Positions 1 through 10,802 are shown, counted from the first letter of the stretch. The stretch: 64,000 nt of DNA from Lepus europaeus (GCF_033115175.1 NC_084827.1:54931201-54995200), one strand, 5' to 3'. Numbers and translations are program-made. The notes: generated from the sequence alone by a model not told the origin.

Positions 1-130
1 CCGGATAAAGACGCTGAGCGCACGGAGGTCACGCAGCTGGGAAACGTCGCAATGGGGCCCCGTGGCTCCTTCACACCCACGCCCCACTGCGAACCCCAGC
101 TCCGCCCCAGCCCGGGGTTCCCGCTACTAC

Positions 131-282
131 CTTGGTTAAGGTAGGTCAGCGTCTCTTCGTGCAGCTTCACGGCCGGGGACGTGGCAGCACACAGCACGTA
201 CTGCAAGGGCGGCAGGCGGGCCTCGTTCTCTGGGGACAGCTGGGGCTCCTCCTGCTTGAAGATGGGCAGCGCGAGCACATCA
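131..282 (-). CDS. TFCP2L1: TFCP2L1 coding exon 2 (partial gene, 5' end)
   Basis: Internal coding exon of the CP2/grainyhead-family transcription factor TFCP2L1 (LBP-9, CRTR-1), a DNA-binding nuclear protein of the pluripotency network and of kidney collecting duct. The reverse complement reads from an acceptor (TTGCAG) through [20 protein letters not shown] and on to ETLTYLNQ, then a GTAGTA donor. This matches residues 22-71 of the family protein, just before the CP2 DNA-binding domain. The exon is 152 bp: one base completes the Arg codon split from exon 1, 50 codons follow, and one base carries into the next exon, so the reading phase joins exon 1 exactly. Later exons, with the rest of the DNA-binding domain and the SAM-like oligomerisation region, lie before position 1. 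The identity is recognised from memory of the human protein; the only plausible alternative would be a paralogue (TFCP2, UBP1), whose N-termini differ. Confidence 0.95.
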
Positions 283-2781
283 CTGCAACACACGGGGAGC
301 AGTGGTCAGCACAGGACCTGGCGAGTCCATGGGCACACAGCGCGGGCTGCAAGCACGCACCTCAGGGAGCCGTGCTTGGGGACACGGTGAACCACTCCCT
401 TCAGCGTCCCACTTTCACTCGCGGGCAGGCTTTGTGGGAGGTGAAACACAAAATCTCTGAAAGCCTGCAGAGATACGCTCGGCCGCAGAGCCTAGCAGCA
501 GTGGCCCACGCACCCTGACAATTCATCCAGTTCCCATCCTTACAAACTCCTCCATTTCGAATAAGAATCGGAACACTTTTTGCTTTCAAATCGATGATTC
601 TATTAATCAGCCACTTCTCAGACAGACGCTGTACCCTGTCCTTGGGGCTCTGAAGAGAATGCAAATGACATCTGTGTCACTGGCCCAGGTTGAGAGGTCC
701 CTCCACTCCTAAAATGATGACGGCTGGCTCAGAACCCACAGTAAGGGTGACAGCAATCTCTCACAAACTCAGACCCAGACGGGAGAACTTCAGCTTTTTC
801 AATCAGTTTTCATACCTAAGCTTAAAACCCTCAGAGACTTCAAGACTCTCTTCTTCCACCTCTAAATAAAACTCCCCTCCCCATGACAGCGATCAACCTC
901 AGGCCCGCCCACCGCTGAGGACCTTGTTCCTTGATGTATTTTCAAAATGCCCTTGCCAGGGACAAAGAAATCTTTGTGAACACGAACAACCTGCAGGCAG
1001 CAGAGACTCGCTAAATTGTCAGCAGGGCAGAAACGTGTGCCAAAAACGCGCCAGGGTGCTTATCTTGATCAGCCTCCTCCCTTCGTGGGTCCCGGGTTAT
1101 GAATCAGATCGGCTGACCCCACTCCACTGTACAAACACAAGAGTCACCAGTACAATCTGTTCCTCGTACAACATCATAAATGAGTGTCACTAAAACACGA
1201 CCTGGCACACACCCCACTGAGGTCTAACTAATTCTCAGAGGAAAAACAGGGCTTCGGGCACAGCTGGACACCCTGCCCTGTGCGGGCTCCCCCCACCCAA
1301 AGACAGCGCAGGGCCCATGGCAGACCTCACACAGCGCCTTCCGTGAGCCAGAGCAGCCGCTCCCGGCTGTGTGGTTCTCTAGGAACACGCTAGAAGCAAG
1401 CAGGCCTCTGCTCACCTGGGGATTGCATAATCTCATGTCGGCCCAGACCATGGCAAGTTAATAATCCATGGGCTGCTGCCTTTAAATTAAAAAAAAAAAA
1501 GGTGGGGGTGAAAGGCCATCGCTCAACAGTAACTTGTTTCAAGCCTGGCATCCTTATTTGCCAAGGAATAAAAGTCACAGGCACATCAAACACAAAGGGG
1601 AAGAAGAGAGTACAGGCCACAGCTCCTGCAAGGCCACACGGCTCTCAGAAGCTCTGCGAGCAGATGGCCCAAAAAGCAAGGAGGAGGACAAGACTTCCAC
1701 TCTAGGATCCAGGGACCACACTAAGGTCAACCCCTAGGAAGGTGAAGCTCCCAGCTTCCAAAGAGTGAGAGGAGGAGCCGGGACCCAAAATTTTCGCCAG
1801 GAACCAAGCACCTTGGACCTGTACCTCCCTCCCTCTTCCAGTACCAAAACCCTAAGAGGTATCTGAGGTATCCCAAAGCTACACCTCCCACTCACAGGAG
1901 AACTGGGCCCCAGTGTAGGTCTCAGGGGCACCTCAACTGCACTTGTTCCCCCCACTCGGGGTCACCTTCAAACTCACTCAGGGGCTATGGCCACATGGTC
2001 ACTGGGTTCCAGGGAAGCGGCCATCCCTCAGGGCGCCGCCCTCTGAGGACAACCCCCCCCCCCCCAGGTGGCCGGCAGCCCTGCAGACCCGCCTGCACCG
2101 GCTACCCCTTCGCAGCAGCTGATGCCCCAAGTGCAGCCTGCTGGCCCCTCTGCCTCTTGGAAGCCAGTGCTGTGCTGGGGCCCCCTGGCCCGTCCCCACC
2201 GGAATTCGGGAAGGACAGCCAGGCCGGACACGTCGGAGCGCGGGCTAGGCGGGGACCACAGAAGCGCGCAGGGCAGGTGCGGCAGCACCCGCGGCTCCTT
2301 CGGCTCGCAGTTCACTTTCCCTGAGCCCTCAGCAAACGGCCTTTGGGTTAAGTCGGGCGCATCGAACAAACTGGACAGGCCAGAGCTGGTCCCGGCGAGC
2401 GCAGAGTGCAGTGACCGCGCCCGTTAGTACCCGGCCAGCTGCGGGACTGGGACAACCACCCCGCAGGACCCAGAGCACAAGGGGTCCCTGCTGCCTAAAC
2501 CAGGACGGCGGGGAACTCTGCTTCTCCCTCCAAAGAGCGCTACTCATTTCCCAGTAGGAAAAAGAGCTTCCGCAGAGCGCCCCAGGCCACCGCGCGCGTG
2601 GTCACTGGAGGGGAGACCGACTTCCCCGTGGCGGGCGCCGGGCGGGCGCTGCAAGTTGCCTCGACTCCTCTGGGACAGTAGCCGTTTAAGGAGGCGCGCG
2701 AGGACGCGGCGGGTGTGGCCCCGGGCGGGCTCCCGGCTCCGCGCCAGGGTCCCGCCGAGCGGCGACCCCGGCCGCGCTTAC
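283..2781 (-). other. TFCP2L1: TFCP2L1 intron 1
   Basis: This intron of about 2.5 kb lies between coding exons 1 and 2. The donor is GTAAGC just below 2782 and the acceptor CAG just above 282, both on the minus strand. It carries no C-SINE, unlike the flanking intergenic DNA. An A run sits at 1489-1500 and a C run of about 12 at 2051-2062. The half nearest exon 1 (about 2190-2781) is CpG-rich and belongs to the promoter island. Several long open frames on either strand in the GC-rich part have no recognisable protein content. Confidence 0.85.
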
Positions 2782-2843
2782 CGCAGGTAGCTGCCGGAGC
2801 TGTGCTGGTTGTAGTGCTCGGGCTGCGTGTGCCAGAACAGCAT
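2782..2843 (-). CDS. TFCP2L1: TFCP2L1 coding exon 1 (start codon)
   Basis: First coding exon. The ATG is at 2843-2841 (minus strand) with G at -3 (GCAGCCATGC), and translation gives MLFWHTQPEHYNQHSSGSYL plus the first two bases of an Arg codon. This is the characteristic TFCP2L1 N-terminus. The donor is CTGCG|GTAAGC. The 62 bp (20 codons + 2) join the 152 bp exon 2 in phase. The start is chosen because the reading matches the known N-terminus from its first residue and the ATG lies in the CpG island just downstream of a TATA-like element. Any non-coding first-exon sequence continues upstream (above 2843) to an unmapped start near 2905. Confidence 0.95.
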
Positions 2844-2934
2844 GGCTGCAGCGCGAGCGCGCCGGCGACGCGCAGAGCCCTCGCAGCGTGCCCGGGAGCC
2901 GCACTCCGCGCCCCAGGTGCGCGCCAGCTCCTCT

Positions 2935-2942
2935 CATTTATG
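2935..2942 (-). promoter_or_regulatory. TFCP2L1: TATA-like element of the TFCP2L1 promoter
   Basis: On the minus strand the sequence CCCATAAATGAG occurs about 95 bases upstream of the start codon. ATAAAT resembles a TATA box and is an AT-rich island in otherwise very GC-rich DNA. If used, it would place transcription start near 2905-2912 and give a 5' UTR of about 65 bases. The motif is seen; its function is inferred. Confidence 0.45.
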
Positions 2943-3159
2943 GGCGGCCGAGAGGCGGGGCCGCGGCCGGGCCAGCCCCGCGCCGGGAAGCGCGGCGGCC
3001 AGGGCGGCTCCCCGGCGGCCGGCGCACCTGGGGGCGGGCGCACCTCCGGGGCGGCGGGGCCCGCGGCCGAAGCGACCCCGGTAGCCCCCGGCTTGCCACG
3101 CCCACACCTGTGCCCCTGTCCCCCGAGAGTCCGCCGGGAGCTGAACTGCGAGGTGCTGC

Positions 3160-4863
3160 CGGCCCTCACCTTCTCGGCCCCCTTGCCTCGCAAATCACGG
3201 CACTTTCTACGTCTATTTGTCTCTCTCACACGGCCTGGGCTCCCGACTTGGAGCTGTTACCCTCACTGCTCAGAACAGAGCACAAAACCTAGGTCAGCGC
3301 TGGATAGCAGCAAACATCGGGGGGTAGTCGGAGAAGGCTCCCTGGAAGAGGTGACTTGGAGCTGAGGCGTGACGGCCACAGAGGAAACGTGTCGGTGAGC
3401 ATCTGCAGGGAAAGGGAGCCAGACAGGGACGGCCGCCAATGCCAAGGCCTTGAGACCCACCTACCTGCTTTGACCTGTCTGGGCGGGGCTGACCAGGTGC
3501 CTGAGGTGGGCCTGAGCCAGGGCTCTTTCCTAGGAACATTTTAAGCGGAGGCTGTCGCGTTTACGATTTGCCTTTTGGAAATGCAGTGTGACAGCAGCGT
3601 GGACCATGGAGTGTGGTGAGGGCAGGGAGGAGGGAGTAGAGGAATGTCCCTTCTGTCCCTGAGGGTTGATCCAAGGACACAAAGTCCTCAGGAGACCCTG
3701 GCCCAGAACCCTCAGCTCCCCAGTTCACGGATGGGGGTAAAACCTCCCTCTGCTGCCTTTCCCCGGCCCTCCAGCCCCAGATCTGGAGGACGACGGCCCC
3801 CATCTGCTCCTCTGCCCCGTAAGGAACCAACCACAGAAGCGCCTGCAGCACACAGCCCTCTCCGGCACTGCCTCCGCTGCAGAAGCCACCTGGCCCGAGG
3901 CCACGCCCCTCTCGGGGCGGTCCTTATCTCAGTGACTGTCCCAGCAGGACTGCCAGAGCCTAGCATCTCCACCCAGTTGAGGACACTGTCCCTTTGATAT
4001 TGGATCCATGGGACTCCCCGTGGAGAAAGTTGGTGTGCCTGGCTGCTCCAGGTCTCCCTTGGTCCACTCCTGCTTCCTTCCTGTCCCCTGCCCAGGTATG
4101 AATCCTAAGGAAACTACCTAATAAATATCCTGAACACCAAGGCCCCCAGCCTGCCAAGTTAAATGGGAGGCACTCTGGAGTGTTGCAGAAAGAGCACACC
4201 CCAGGCTGGGTCCTTCAGTTCCTCAACTGATAGTGGCCAGCGGCCAGGGAAGCAGAGGCAGCCCTGGAAACATAGAGCAGGGCTTGGTAGCTCTGCAGAG
4301 TCTCTGGGGCACGGCTGGGAGTGAAGCCAGGCTGTGCAGTGCTGAGGGAAGGCGCTGTCCAGGTGAGCGGGCATCCTAGCAAAGGGGGAAGGGAGCTGCA
4401 TAGAGGGAGGGAAGCGGGTGATGGCTCAGACCTAGGTGTACCGCTTAGCTCCGTCAGAACAGGTGGCCGCATTAGGATACATCGACCCCAATATAAAGAG
4501 ATGGTTTCTGTTTCCCACCCCTCCCTGTTCCATCTGGGCGATCCTTGTGACTTACTTGGGCCTTATAATGAGCAGGGGGTGGGGGTGGGGTGGAGGAAGA
4601 TGACACTGCCCCAGTTCCAGGCCAGCCCTGGGAGCTCCAGCCATGATAGGACAGCCTGCAGTCATTCCCATCCCCACCCTGCAGCAGACCCATCTAGGAT
4701 GTGCAAGGGACCTGCTGCAGCAGGCACAATATCTGCCTAATGTGCAGACTCAACAAATAGCTATTTTGGAAATGGTTTGTTTCACGCCAACAGAGAAAGG
4801 AGATACCTGATCCTCACACCTCAGTTGTGCCACCAACAAAATGGGAATCATAGGCTTAGTTCT
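3160..4863. other. Non-repetitive upstream flank of TFCP2L1
   Basis: Intergenic DNA just upstream of the TFCP2L1 promoter. No C-SINE, L1 or credible exon is seen. G-rich minisatellite-like words (GGGGGTGGGG) occur near 4575-4592. Short open frames here lack splice-consistent ends and recognisable protein content. Distal promoter elements could lie here, but none can be named. Confidence 0.4.
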
Positions 4864-5175
4864 GGGGCTGGCACTTTGGTGTAATGGGTTAAGCCACCAC
4901 CCACAACACCAGCATGGGCACCAATTTGAGTCCCAGCTGCTCCACTTCTGATCCAGCTCTCTGTAATGCACCTGGGAAAAGCACCAGAAGGACCCTGCAC
5001 CCTCCTGGGAGACCCGGAAGAAGCTCCTGGCTCCCAACTTCAGATCAGCACAGCTCCGGTCTTTGCAGCCAACTGGGGAGTGTAACAGTGGATCGAAGAC
5101 TTCTCTCTCTGTCTCTGCCTCTCTGTAACTCTGCCTTTCAAATAAATAAATAACTCTTGTTAAAAAAATAAAAAA
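4864..5175 (+). mobile_element. C-SINE, older type, full length
   Basis: Lagomorph tRNA-derived SINE read head to tail: GGGGCTGGCACTTTGG head, the 'AGTCCCAGCTGCTCCACTTCTGATCC' segment, CTCTCTCTGTCTCTGCC stretch, then AAATAAATAAATAA tail ending in A-runs. It directly abuts an oppositely oriented copy, so the tail may have been the landing site of the second insertion. Confidence 0.9.
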
Positions 5176-5355
5176 GATTATTTATTGGAGAAGCAGGTGC
5201 AAGGGCCCAAGGACTAGGGCCATCTTCTATGGCTTTCCCAGGCCATAGCAAAGAGCTGGATCAGAAGTGGAGCAGCCAGGTTTCAAACCAGTGCCCATAT
5301 AGGATGCTGGCACTGCTGCTGGCAGCTTTACCCGCTGTGGCACAGTGCTGGCCCC
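5176..5355 (-). mobile_element. C-SINE, internally deleted, opposite orientation
   Basis: Starts with AGATTATTTATT (reverse of the tail), lacks most of the CT-rich and core segment, and resumes at the 'GGGCCCAAGGAC' part through to GTGCTGGCCCC at the head. It is tail-to-tail with the preceding copy. An AATAAATAAATC remnant after 5355 may be the displaced tail of the first SINE, which would make this a nested insertion. Confidence 0.8.
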
Positions 5356-5385
5356 AATAAATAAATCTTTTTTAAAAAGAAAAAT

Positions 5386-6394
5386 CCAATGGTCATGAGG
5401 CCAAATTCCGCAACCAGGATGTGAGGGCAGGTCTGTGAATTCAGGGGCCATGGCTTTTGGTTACCACCCATTCCTGGCACCTTGCATTCTTGTTTCACCC
5501 CATGCTGGGCAAACCTCTGCGGTCAGAGCTGCGCCTGCCCCCAGAGAATCAGCATCTGGGGCCCCGCTGCATCCTCCAGTGCCACCTTCCTGGCAACTCC
5601 ATAAGGGACCCCCCAACCCCAGCTCCTCTTGGAGGAAGCCACCCGGGAGACTCTGAGCTTGGGGCTGTGAAGGATGGACAGGTGTTTTCCAAGGGTCATG
5701 GAGGTGGTGGCTGGAACCAGAGGGAAAGCCAGGGGTAGGATGAGTAGCGTGGTACCAGACACTCAGAATCAGCCACTCTTGAGGGGTGAGGGAGGAAGTG
5801 GGCAGAGATAGGAGTCAGGCTGCAGGTCTCAGTGCATGCTTGGGAGCTCCGAGTTGTCCAGAATTGGAGCTAGGCGGTCAGGCCTGTATACATACCACAT
5901 TGACCAGACACGAAGCCAGGTGGTCGCCCCTGGGGACCATATATGACTCTGGGCAAAGGGTCAGCAGAATTTGCAGAGGACTCCCTGTTGTCGCCTGCCA
6001 GTGGGTGTAGCAGTGGAAGCCTGAGCGCCTCAGCCTGGGTGCATGGCACCCTCCGCGCTCTCCCAGCTCAGAGTCTTCATGCATGGAATGAAGGCGATGG
6101 CTCCCATCTGTTGGAGCTGCGGGAAGGACTGAGGGGGAAATGCAGACAGTGTGCAGCGCTGGCTCGCCCTGCAGTCCCCAAAGCACGCTCAGCCTTTCCA
6201 CTGCACATATCCCATCTCATTTTCACTGCCTCCTGGATGAGCGACGGCGGTGTGTGCTCAAAACCTCCAGTGCTGGTGAGGATTGCGTTCTGCTGCAAAC
6301 TGCAGAAGCCCACACACATTATTCCCACAGGTTCTGGAACCCTGCAGTACCCACTTGACACATTTAGCTGCTGAGCACTTGACATACGGCTGGT
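5386..6394. other. Intergenic DNA, nothing identified
   Basis: About 1 kb without a recognised repeat or exon. Open frames at 5943-6374 (+) and 6077-6412 (-) overlap one another and show no recognisable protein or paired splice sites. Confidence 0.35.
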
Positions 6395-6720
6395 GGGACA
6401 GGCATTTAGCACAGCAGTTCAGTCGCTGATTGGGACACCTGTGTCCCTTACCAAAGGGCCTGGTTCCTCTTCTGCTTTCCATCCAGCCTGCTACTAAAGT
6501 GCATCCTGAGATACAGCAGCTGATGGCTTAAGGACTTGGGTCCCTGCCACCCACATGGGAGACACAGATGGATTCCAGGCTTCTGGCTTGGGCCTGGCCC
6601 AGCCTTGGCTGTTGTGGGCACTTGGGGAGTGAACCAGTGGATGGAAGATTTCTGTCTGTCCCTCTGTCTCTCTGTCTTTGTGCCTGTCTCTCTGCCTTTC
6701 AAGTAAAAGGAAAATTTAAA
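6395..6720 (+). mobile_element. C-SINE, older diverged type
   Basis: Head 'GGGACAGGCATTTAGC', then 'CTGAGATACAGCAGCTGATGG', 'CACCCACATGGGAGAC', a CTGTCTGTCCCTCTGTCTC stretch and CTTTCAAGTAAAAGG tail. The head wording (GGGCAGGCATTTGGCAC class) differs from the GGGCYGGCRCYGTGG class and marks an older subfamily. Confidence 0.8.
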
Positions 6721-6913
6721 AATTCACTTACTACATAGAAATGCAAAGTCCATATCAAATTCAAAAACCATGAAACAAGGATAGAATATAGCCTGCCAAT
6801 TCCTTTCATACAGATCACATGGGAATGAGAATGTTTTGAATGTTAGATTAAATGCAATGTGCTGAAAATGAATTTTACCTGTTTATTTTTTCCTTTTTAA
6901 AAATTACATTTCT

Positions 6914-7140
6914 GGGGCCAGGCTTTGGTACAATGATTAACACGCTGCTTGGGATGCCTGCGACCCATATCAGAGTCTTGGGTTTGAGTCCTAGCTCTGC
7001 TTCCAATTCCAGCTTCTCACTAATGTTCACCCTGGGAGGCGGACAATGATGGCTCAGCTACTTGGGCCCCTGCCACCCATGTGGCAGAACCAGGTGGAGT
7101 TCTGACTTCCATCTAACCCAGCCCCAACCATGGGACAGAT
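6914..7140 (+). mobile_element. C-SINE, 3'-truncated
   Basis: Begins GGGGCCAGGCTTTGG and runs through the 'CCCTGCCACCCATGTGG' core, ending near 'AACCATGGGACAG' without the CT stretch or tail. Either the 3' end was lost by deletion or the copy has decayed past recognition. Confidence 0.75.
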
Positions 7141-7659
7141 GTGGTCTCAGGAAGCCGCTCTCAATCACAGGTGATGGTGCTCCCCGGAGGACAACAGCGC
7201 TCTCTGGAGATACTTGTGTTTGTGACAACTGGGGATGGAGACCAGAGAGTCTGCGAAACAGCCAACAAAAGCTTTATCTGGCACAAAATGTTAACAGAGC
7301 TCAGACTGAAAAATCCTGCTTCAGAGGCAGTTAGTTCACAGCATCTACAAAATCAAGACCCCAGTGTTTGGGGGCTGTTTCTCTGCCATGGGTAATGGTC
7401 ATTTGAAAGATCACAGCATAGTCTACAATGGCTGCTAGAGCTCCAGCCATTATGACAATATTCCCACCAGCCATAACGAGGAAATCCAGAATAAAGGCAT
7501 GCCTTTGCTCTTCCAGAGAAATGTATAAAGCACGTGTGCTTCTCCCCCAGTGACTAAAACCCAGCTGCCTTCCCATGCTGCATGGGAGACTGGGAAATGT
7601 AGTCCTTATTGGAGCAGCGTGTGAAGGAAGACTATGGAATCTGCCATACTTTGCCAGGA

Positions 7660-7720
7660 GCACCAGGCAACAAATGCACTCCCGTTTTACAGATGAAAAC
7701 ACCAAGGCACAGACCCAAGC
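7660..7720 (+). repeat. MIR-like core fragment
   Basis: Contains 'CCGTTTTACAGATGAAAACACC', close to the well-known MIR segment around 'CATTTTACAGATGAGGAAACTGAGGC'. Old and diverged; the limits are uncertain. Confidence 0.35.
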
Positions 7721-7885
7721 ATGCACTGGGGTCTCCTGGCCTCTGGTGGTCTCCTCACTGCCCTGCACACTCGGCTCCGTTCCACATGGGTCTCTTGAAT
7801 CCCGTTTGCCAGTGGCCCAGAGCACCCCCCGGTGTGGTTTATCTGCACGTCAGAGCCCAGATTCTCCATCAACCACTTTACCAGC

Positions 7886-8150
7886 AGAGTGAGCCAGCAA
7901 TGAAGATGCCTGCATCCCATACTGGAGCATTTGGGTTCCTTTCCCAGCTCTGGCTCCCAACTCCAGCTTCCTGCCAACACACACCTGGGAGGCAGCAATG
8001 ATGGCTCAAGTACTTGGGTTCCTGCCACCCATGCAGGCACACAGGGTGCATTCCCAGCTTCGGGCCAGGCATTCGACAAGTAAACCAACAGATGGAACAC
8101 TTTCTCTCTTTCTCTCTCTCTCTCTCCCCCTTTCAAATAAGATGAAAAAT
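7886..8150 (+). mobile_element. C-SINE, 5'-truncated
   Basis: Starts within the body (GAGCCAGCAATGAAGATGCC), continues through 'CAGCAATGATGGCTCAAGTACTTGGG' and a (CT)n block, and ends TTTCAAATAAGATGAAAAATA. The tail leads straight into the GATA-type microsatellite, which probably grew from it. Confidence 0.8.
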
Positions 8151-8405
8151 ATAGGTGATTAGATAGATAGATGATAGATAGAGATAGACAATAGGTAGAT
8201 AGATGATGATATGATGATAGATACATATAGATTAATAGATGATACAGGTCATGGATAGATGATATGGATAGGTGACAGATAAAGATAGATAATGGATAGA
8301 TAGAAGATAGATAAGTAATAGATGCTGATGATAAACAGATACATATAGATAAATGATGATGATAGAGATGATAGGGAATTGATAGGTAATAGATGATAGA
8401 TACGA
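8151..8405 (+). repeat. Imperfect GATA/TAGA microsatellite
   Basis: About 250 bases built from GATA, TAGA, GATGATA and GATAGG units with interruptions. It follows a C-SINE tail, the usual origin of such arrays. It is expected to vary in length between individuals. Confidence 0.9.
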
Positions 8406-8468
8406 CAAACTAGAAAAAATGAAATACAAATAAAGAACTTCACTGGCTTCTTCAAAGAGGAGGATAGC

Positions 8469-8787
8469 GGCCGGCACCGTGGCTTAACAGGCTAATCCTC
8501 CGCCTTGTGGCGCCGGCACACCGGGTTCTAGTCCCGGTTGGGGCGCCAGATTCTGTCCCGGTTGCCCCTCTTCCAGGCCAGTTCTCTGCTATGGCCCAGG
8601 AAGGCTGTGGAGGATGGCCCAAGTCCTTGGGCCCTGCACCCGCATGGGAGACCAAGAGAAGCACCTGGCTCCTGGCTTCGGATCAGCACAATGCGCCGGC
8701 CGCAGCGGCCATTGGAGGGTGAACCAACGGCAAAAAGGAAGACCTTTCTCTCTGTCTTTCTCTCTCACTATCCACTCTGCCTGTCAA

Positions 8788-8818
<31 letters not shown>

Positions 8819-8823
8819 GAAAA
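8469..8823 (+). mobile_element. Young C-SINE with target-site duplication
   Basis: Head GGCCGGCACCGTGGCTTAACAGGCTAATCCTCCGCC, promoter-like GGTTCTAGTCCCGGTTGGGG (tRNA B-box type), 'GCCGCAGCGGCCATTGGAGGGTGAACC', CTCTCACTATCCACTCTGCCTGTC and a long A-rich tail. It is flanked by 15-base direct repeats, AAAGAGGAGGATAGC (8454-8468) and AAAGAGAAGGATAGC (8824-8838), with one mismatch. The retained CpGs and duplications indicate a recent insertion. Confidence 0.95.
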
Positions 8824-9199
8824 AAAGAGAAGGATAGCTCCTCCAAGATGCCCCTCCACATTCAGACGTCATCTGAGGGGTCCTTGGGGTTGGTCCTGCA
8901 CCAACCCCGGCTCCTGAGCCATAGTAAACATGCATGGGTAACAGAAGATGCTCCCCCCAGTAAGGGAGCTGGGTGAAGGAAGCACAGACATTCTCTGAAT
9001 TCTACTAGCACTTTTCTGTACATCTGAAATTATTCCAACCTTTAATGATTCTTTACAAAAATGTTTCTTCAGGGTTCAAATGATCAGACAGAAATTTGTG
9101 CAGGAATGGTTTGGTCTTCTTAGAGGAAAGCCCGCTCACCTGCATCATCGCATTCTTCACGTTCCCAACAGGCCAGATGGGCTGGGAATATTCTTTTTT

Positions 9200-9520
9200 G
9201 TTTCAATTTAAAGTTAGAGTTACAGAGAGAGAGACAGAGAGAGAGAGAAACAGAGGGATCTCTTCTATCCACTGGCTCACTCCCCAGATGTCCACAATCA
9301 CCAGAGCTGCGCCAGGCCAAAGCCAGGAGCCAGGAGCTTCATCTGACTCTCTCACATGGGTGCAATGGCCCAAGCACTTGGGCCCTCTTCTACTGCTTTC
9401 CCAAGCACATTAGCAGGGAGCTGGATCAGAAGTAGAGCAGCCGGGACTTGAACTGGTGCTTATATGGGATGCCAGCACTGCATGCTGTGGCATAACTCTT
9501 TACATCACAACGCTGGCCCC
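9200..9520 (-). mobile_element. C-SINE, older type
   Basis: Reverse orientation: starts with T-rich tail, AAAGTTAGAGTTACAGAGAGAGAG, passes 'CCAGGAGCCAGGAGCTTCATCTG' and ends ACAACGCTGGCCCC at the head. Confidence 0.85.
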
Positions 9521-9666
9521 AGGGTGGGTATATTGTGACAGACAACCCTTCAAATAATCTATGGAAAATCTGTATTATGACATATCTGGTACACAGAGGG
9601 TCTCTGTCCACTTGACCTCAGCAATAGGTGCTCAGAGATTCTCAGTCCATTCCCTCCTTGGCACCA

Positions 9667-9976
9667 AATTAAGTTTATTTGTTTATTTATTTGAAAGGCA
9701 GAGTGACAGAAAGAGAGAGAGAGAGAGAGAAGAGGAAGAAAGAGAGAGATCTATCTGCTAGTTCAGTCCCCAAATGCCCACATCAGCCAGGGCTGGGTCA
9801 GGCCAAAGCCAGGAGCCTGAACTCCATCTGGGTCTCCCAAATACCCAAGTGATCATGTGCTGCCTCCTAGGGTGCACACGAGCAGGAGTGGATCAGAAGC
9901 AGAGGCAGGATTCCATCCTAGGCACTCTGATACCGGATGTGGGCCTCCCAACCCACTGTGCCACAATGCCCACTCA
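9667..9976 (-). mobile_element. C-SINE, older diverged type
   Basis: Reverse orientation: TTTATTTGTTTATTTATTTGAAAGGCAGAGTGACAG, a (GA)n stretch, the 'AAAGCCAGGAGCC' core and a decayed head near 'GTGCCACAATGCCC'. Confidence 0.8.
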
Positions 9977-10084
9977 GAAATGTATCTTTTCATTATATTT
10001 TTGAAATACCTTCGTATGCTCCCGGCACGTCAAAGCCTTGTGTGGGAACCCAGGTTTATTAGCCTATCTCGATTTCACGATGGC

Positions 10085-10147
10085 CTCATGAGATAACTGA
10101 TGGGCTCATTTCACAGCCAAGCTGAGGCAGCCGAGAGGTGAGGCACA
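10085..10147. repeat. MIR-like fragment
   Basis: The words 'CTCATTTCACAGCCAAGCTGAGGCAGCCGAGAGG' resemble a decayed MIR core. Low confidence and no clear ends. Confidence 0.3.
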
Positions 10148-10371
10148 GGCTGGGTGTGTGGCCTAGCAGTCCAGACACCCATGTCCTGCCTTTGTTCCAT
10201 CGCCAACTTTGCCCCGACTGTAGCTTTCCGCTCAGGCGATCCTAGAGGCAGTAGTGATGGCTGCAATGACTGGGTTGCTGCCACCCATGTGGGAGGCCGG
10301 ATTGAGTGCCTGGCTCCTGGCTTCAGCTGGGGATCACTGCAGGCATTTAGAAAGTGAACCAGTGGATGGGC

Positions 10372-10418
<47 letters not shown>

Positions 10419-10452
10419 ACTCTAACTCTATCTCAAATAAATAAACATTATC
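10148..10452 (+). mobile_element. C-SINE, older type, expanded CT tract
   Basis: Reads 'AGGCTGGGTGTGTGGCCTAGCAG' through 'CACCCATGTGGGAGGCC' to a pure (CT)n tract at 10373-10417 and CAAATAAATAAAC tail. Its A-rich tail was the target of the next SINE. Confidence 0.8.
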
Positions 10453-10465
10453 AAAAATAGCTCAG

Positions 10466-10789
10466 GGGGCCGGCGCTGTGGCGTGGCTGGTCGAGCCACC
10501 AACTGTGGTGCCAGCATCCCGTATGGGCGCCGGTTTGAATCCTGGCAGCTTCCAATCCAGCTGTCTGCTATGGCCTGGGAAAGCAATAGAAGATGGCCCA
10601 AGTCCTTGGGCCTCTGCACCCGCGTGGGAGACCCGGAAAAAGCTCCTGGCTTCAGATCAGTGCAGCTCCAGCCATTGCAGCCAGTTGGGGAGTGAACTAG
10701 CAAATGGAAGACCTCTCTCTCTGTGCCTTTCCTTCTCTCTCTGTGTAGCTCTGACAGTCAAATAAATGGATAAATCTTTAAAAAAAAAA
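10466..10789 (+). mobile_element. C-SINE inserted in the tail of another C-SINE
   Basis: Head GGGGGCCGGCGCTGTGGCG; body with 'GTGGGAGACCCGG'; CTCTCTCTCTGTG stretch; AAATAAATGGATAAATC tail. It is flanked by a perfect 13-base duplication AAAAATAGCTCAG (10453-10465 and 10790-10802), so the insertion point and order of events are clear. Confidence 0.95.
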
Positions 10790-10802
10790 AAAAATAGCTC
10801 AG

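Larger units (their letters stand above)
2190..3160. promoter_or_regulatory. TFCP2L1: CpG island over the TFCP2L1 promoter and exon 1
   Basis: A block of about 1 kb with high GC content and frequent CpG (many GCGC, CCGCGG and GGCGGC words), densest at 2560-3090. It spans exon 1 and sharply contrasts with the CpG-poor DNA before 2000 and after 3200. GC-box-like words such as AGGCGGGGCC lie at about 2952-2961. Such islands mark vertebrate promoters. The limits are judged by eye, not by a sliding-window calculation. Confidence 0.8.

Noticed and set aside
2540..3229. 229-codon minus-strand open frame and overlapping plus-strand frames of up to 216 codons at the TFCP2L1 promoter
   Set aside because: CpG islands have few stop codons in all frames. 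The frames overlap the known exon 1 in another frame, are Arg/Gly/Pro/Ala-rich and show no domain.
8151..8405. Possible CRISPR-like direct repeat array
   Set aside because: The units are 4-7 bases with no spacers; this is a simple microsatellite in a mammalian genome.
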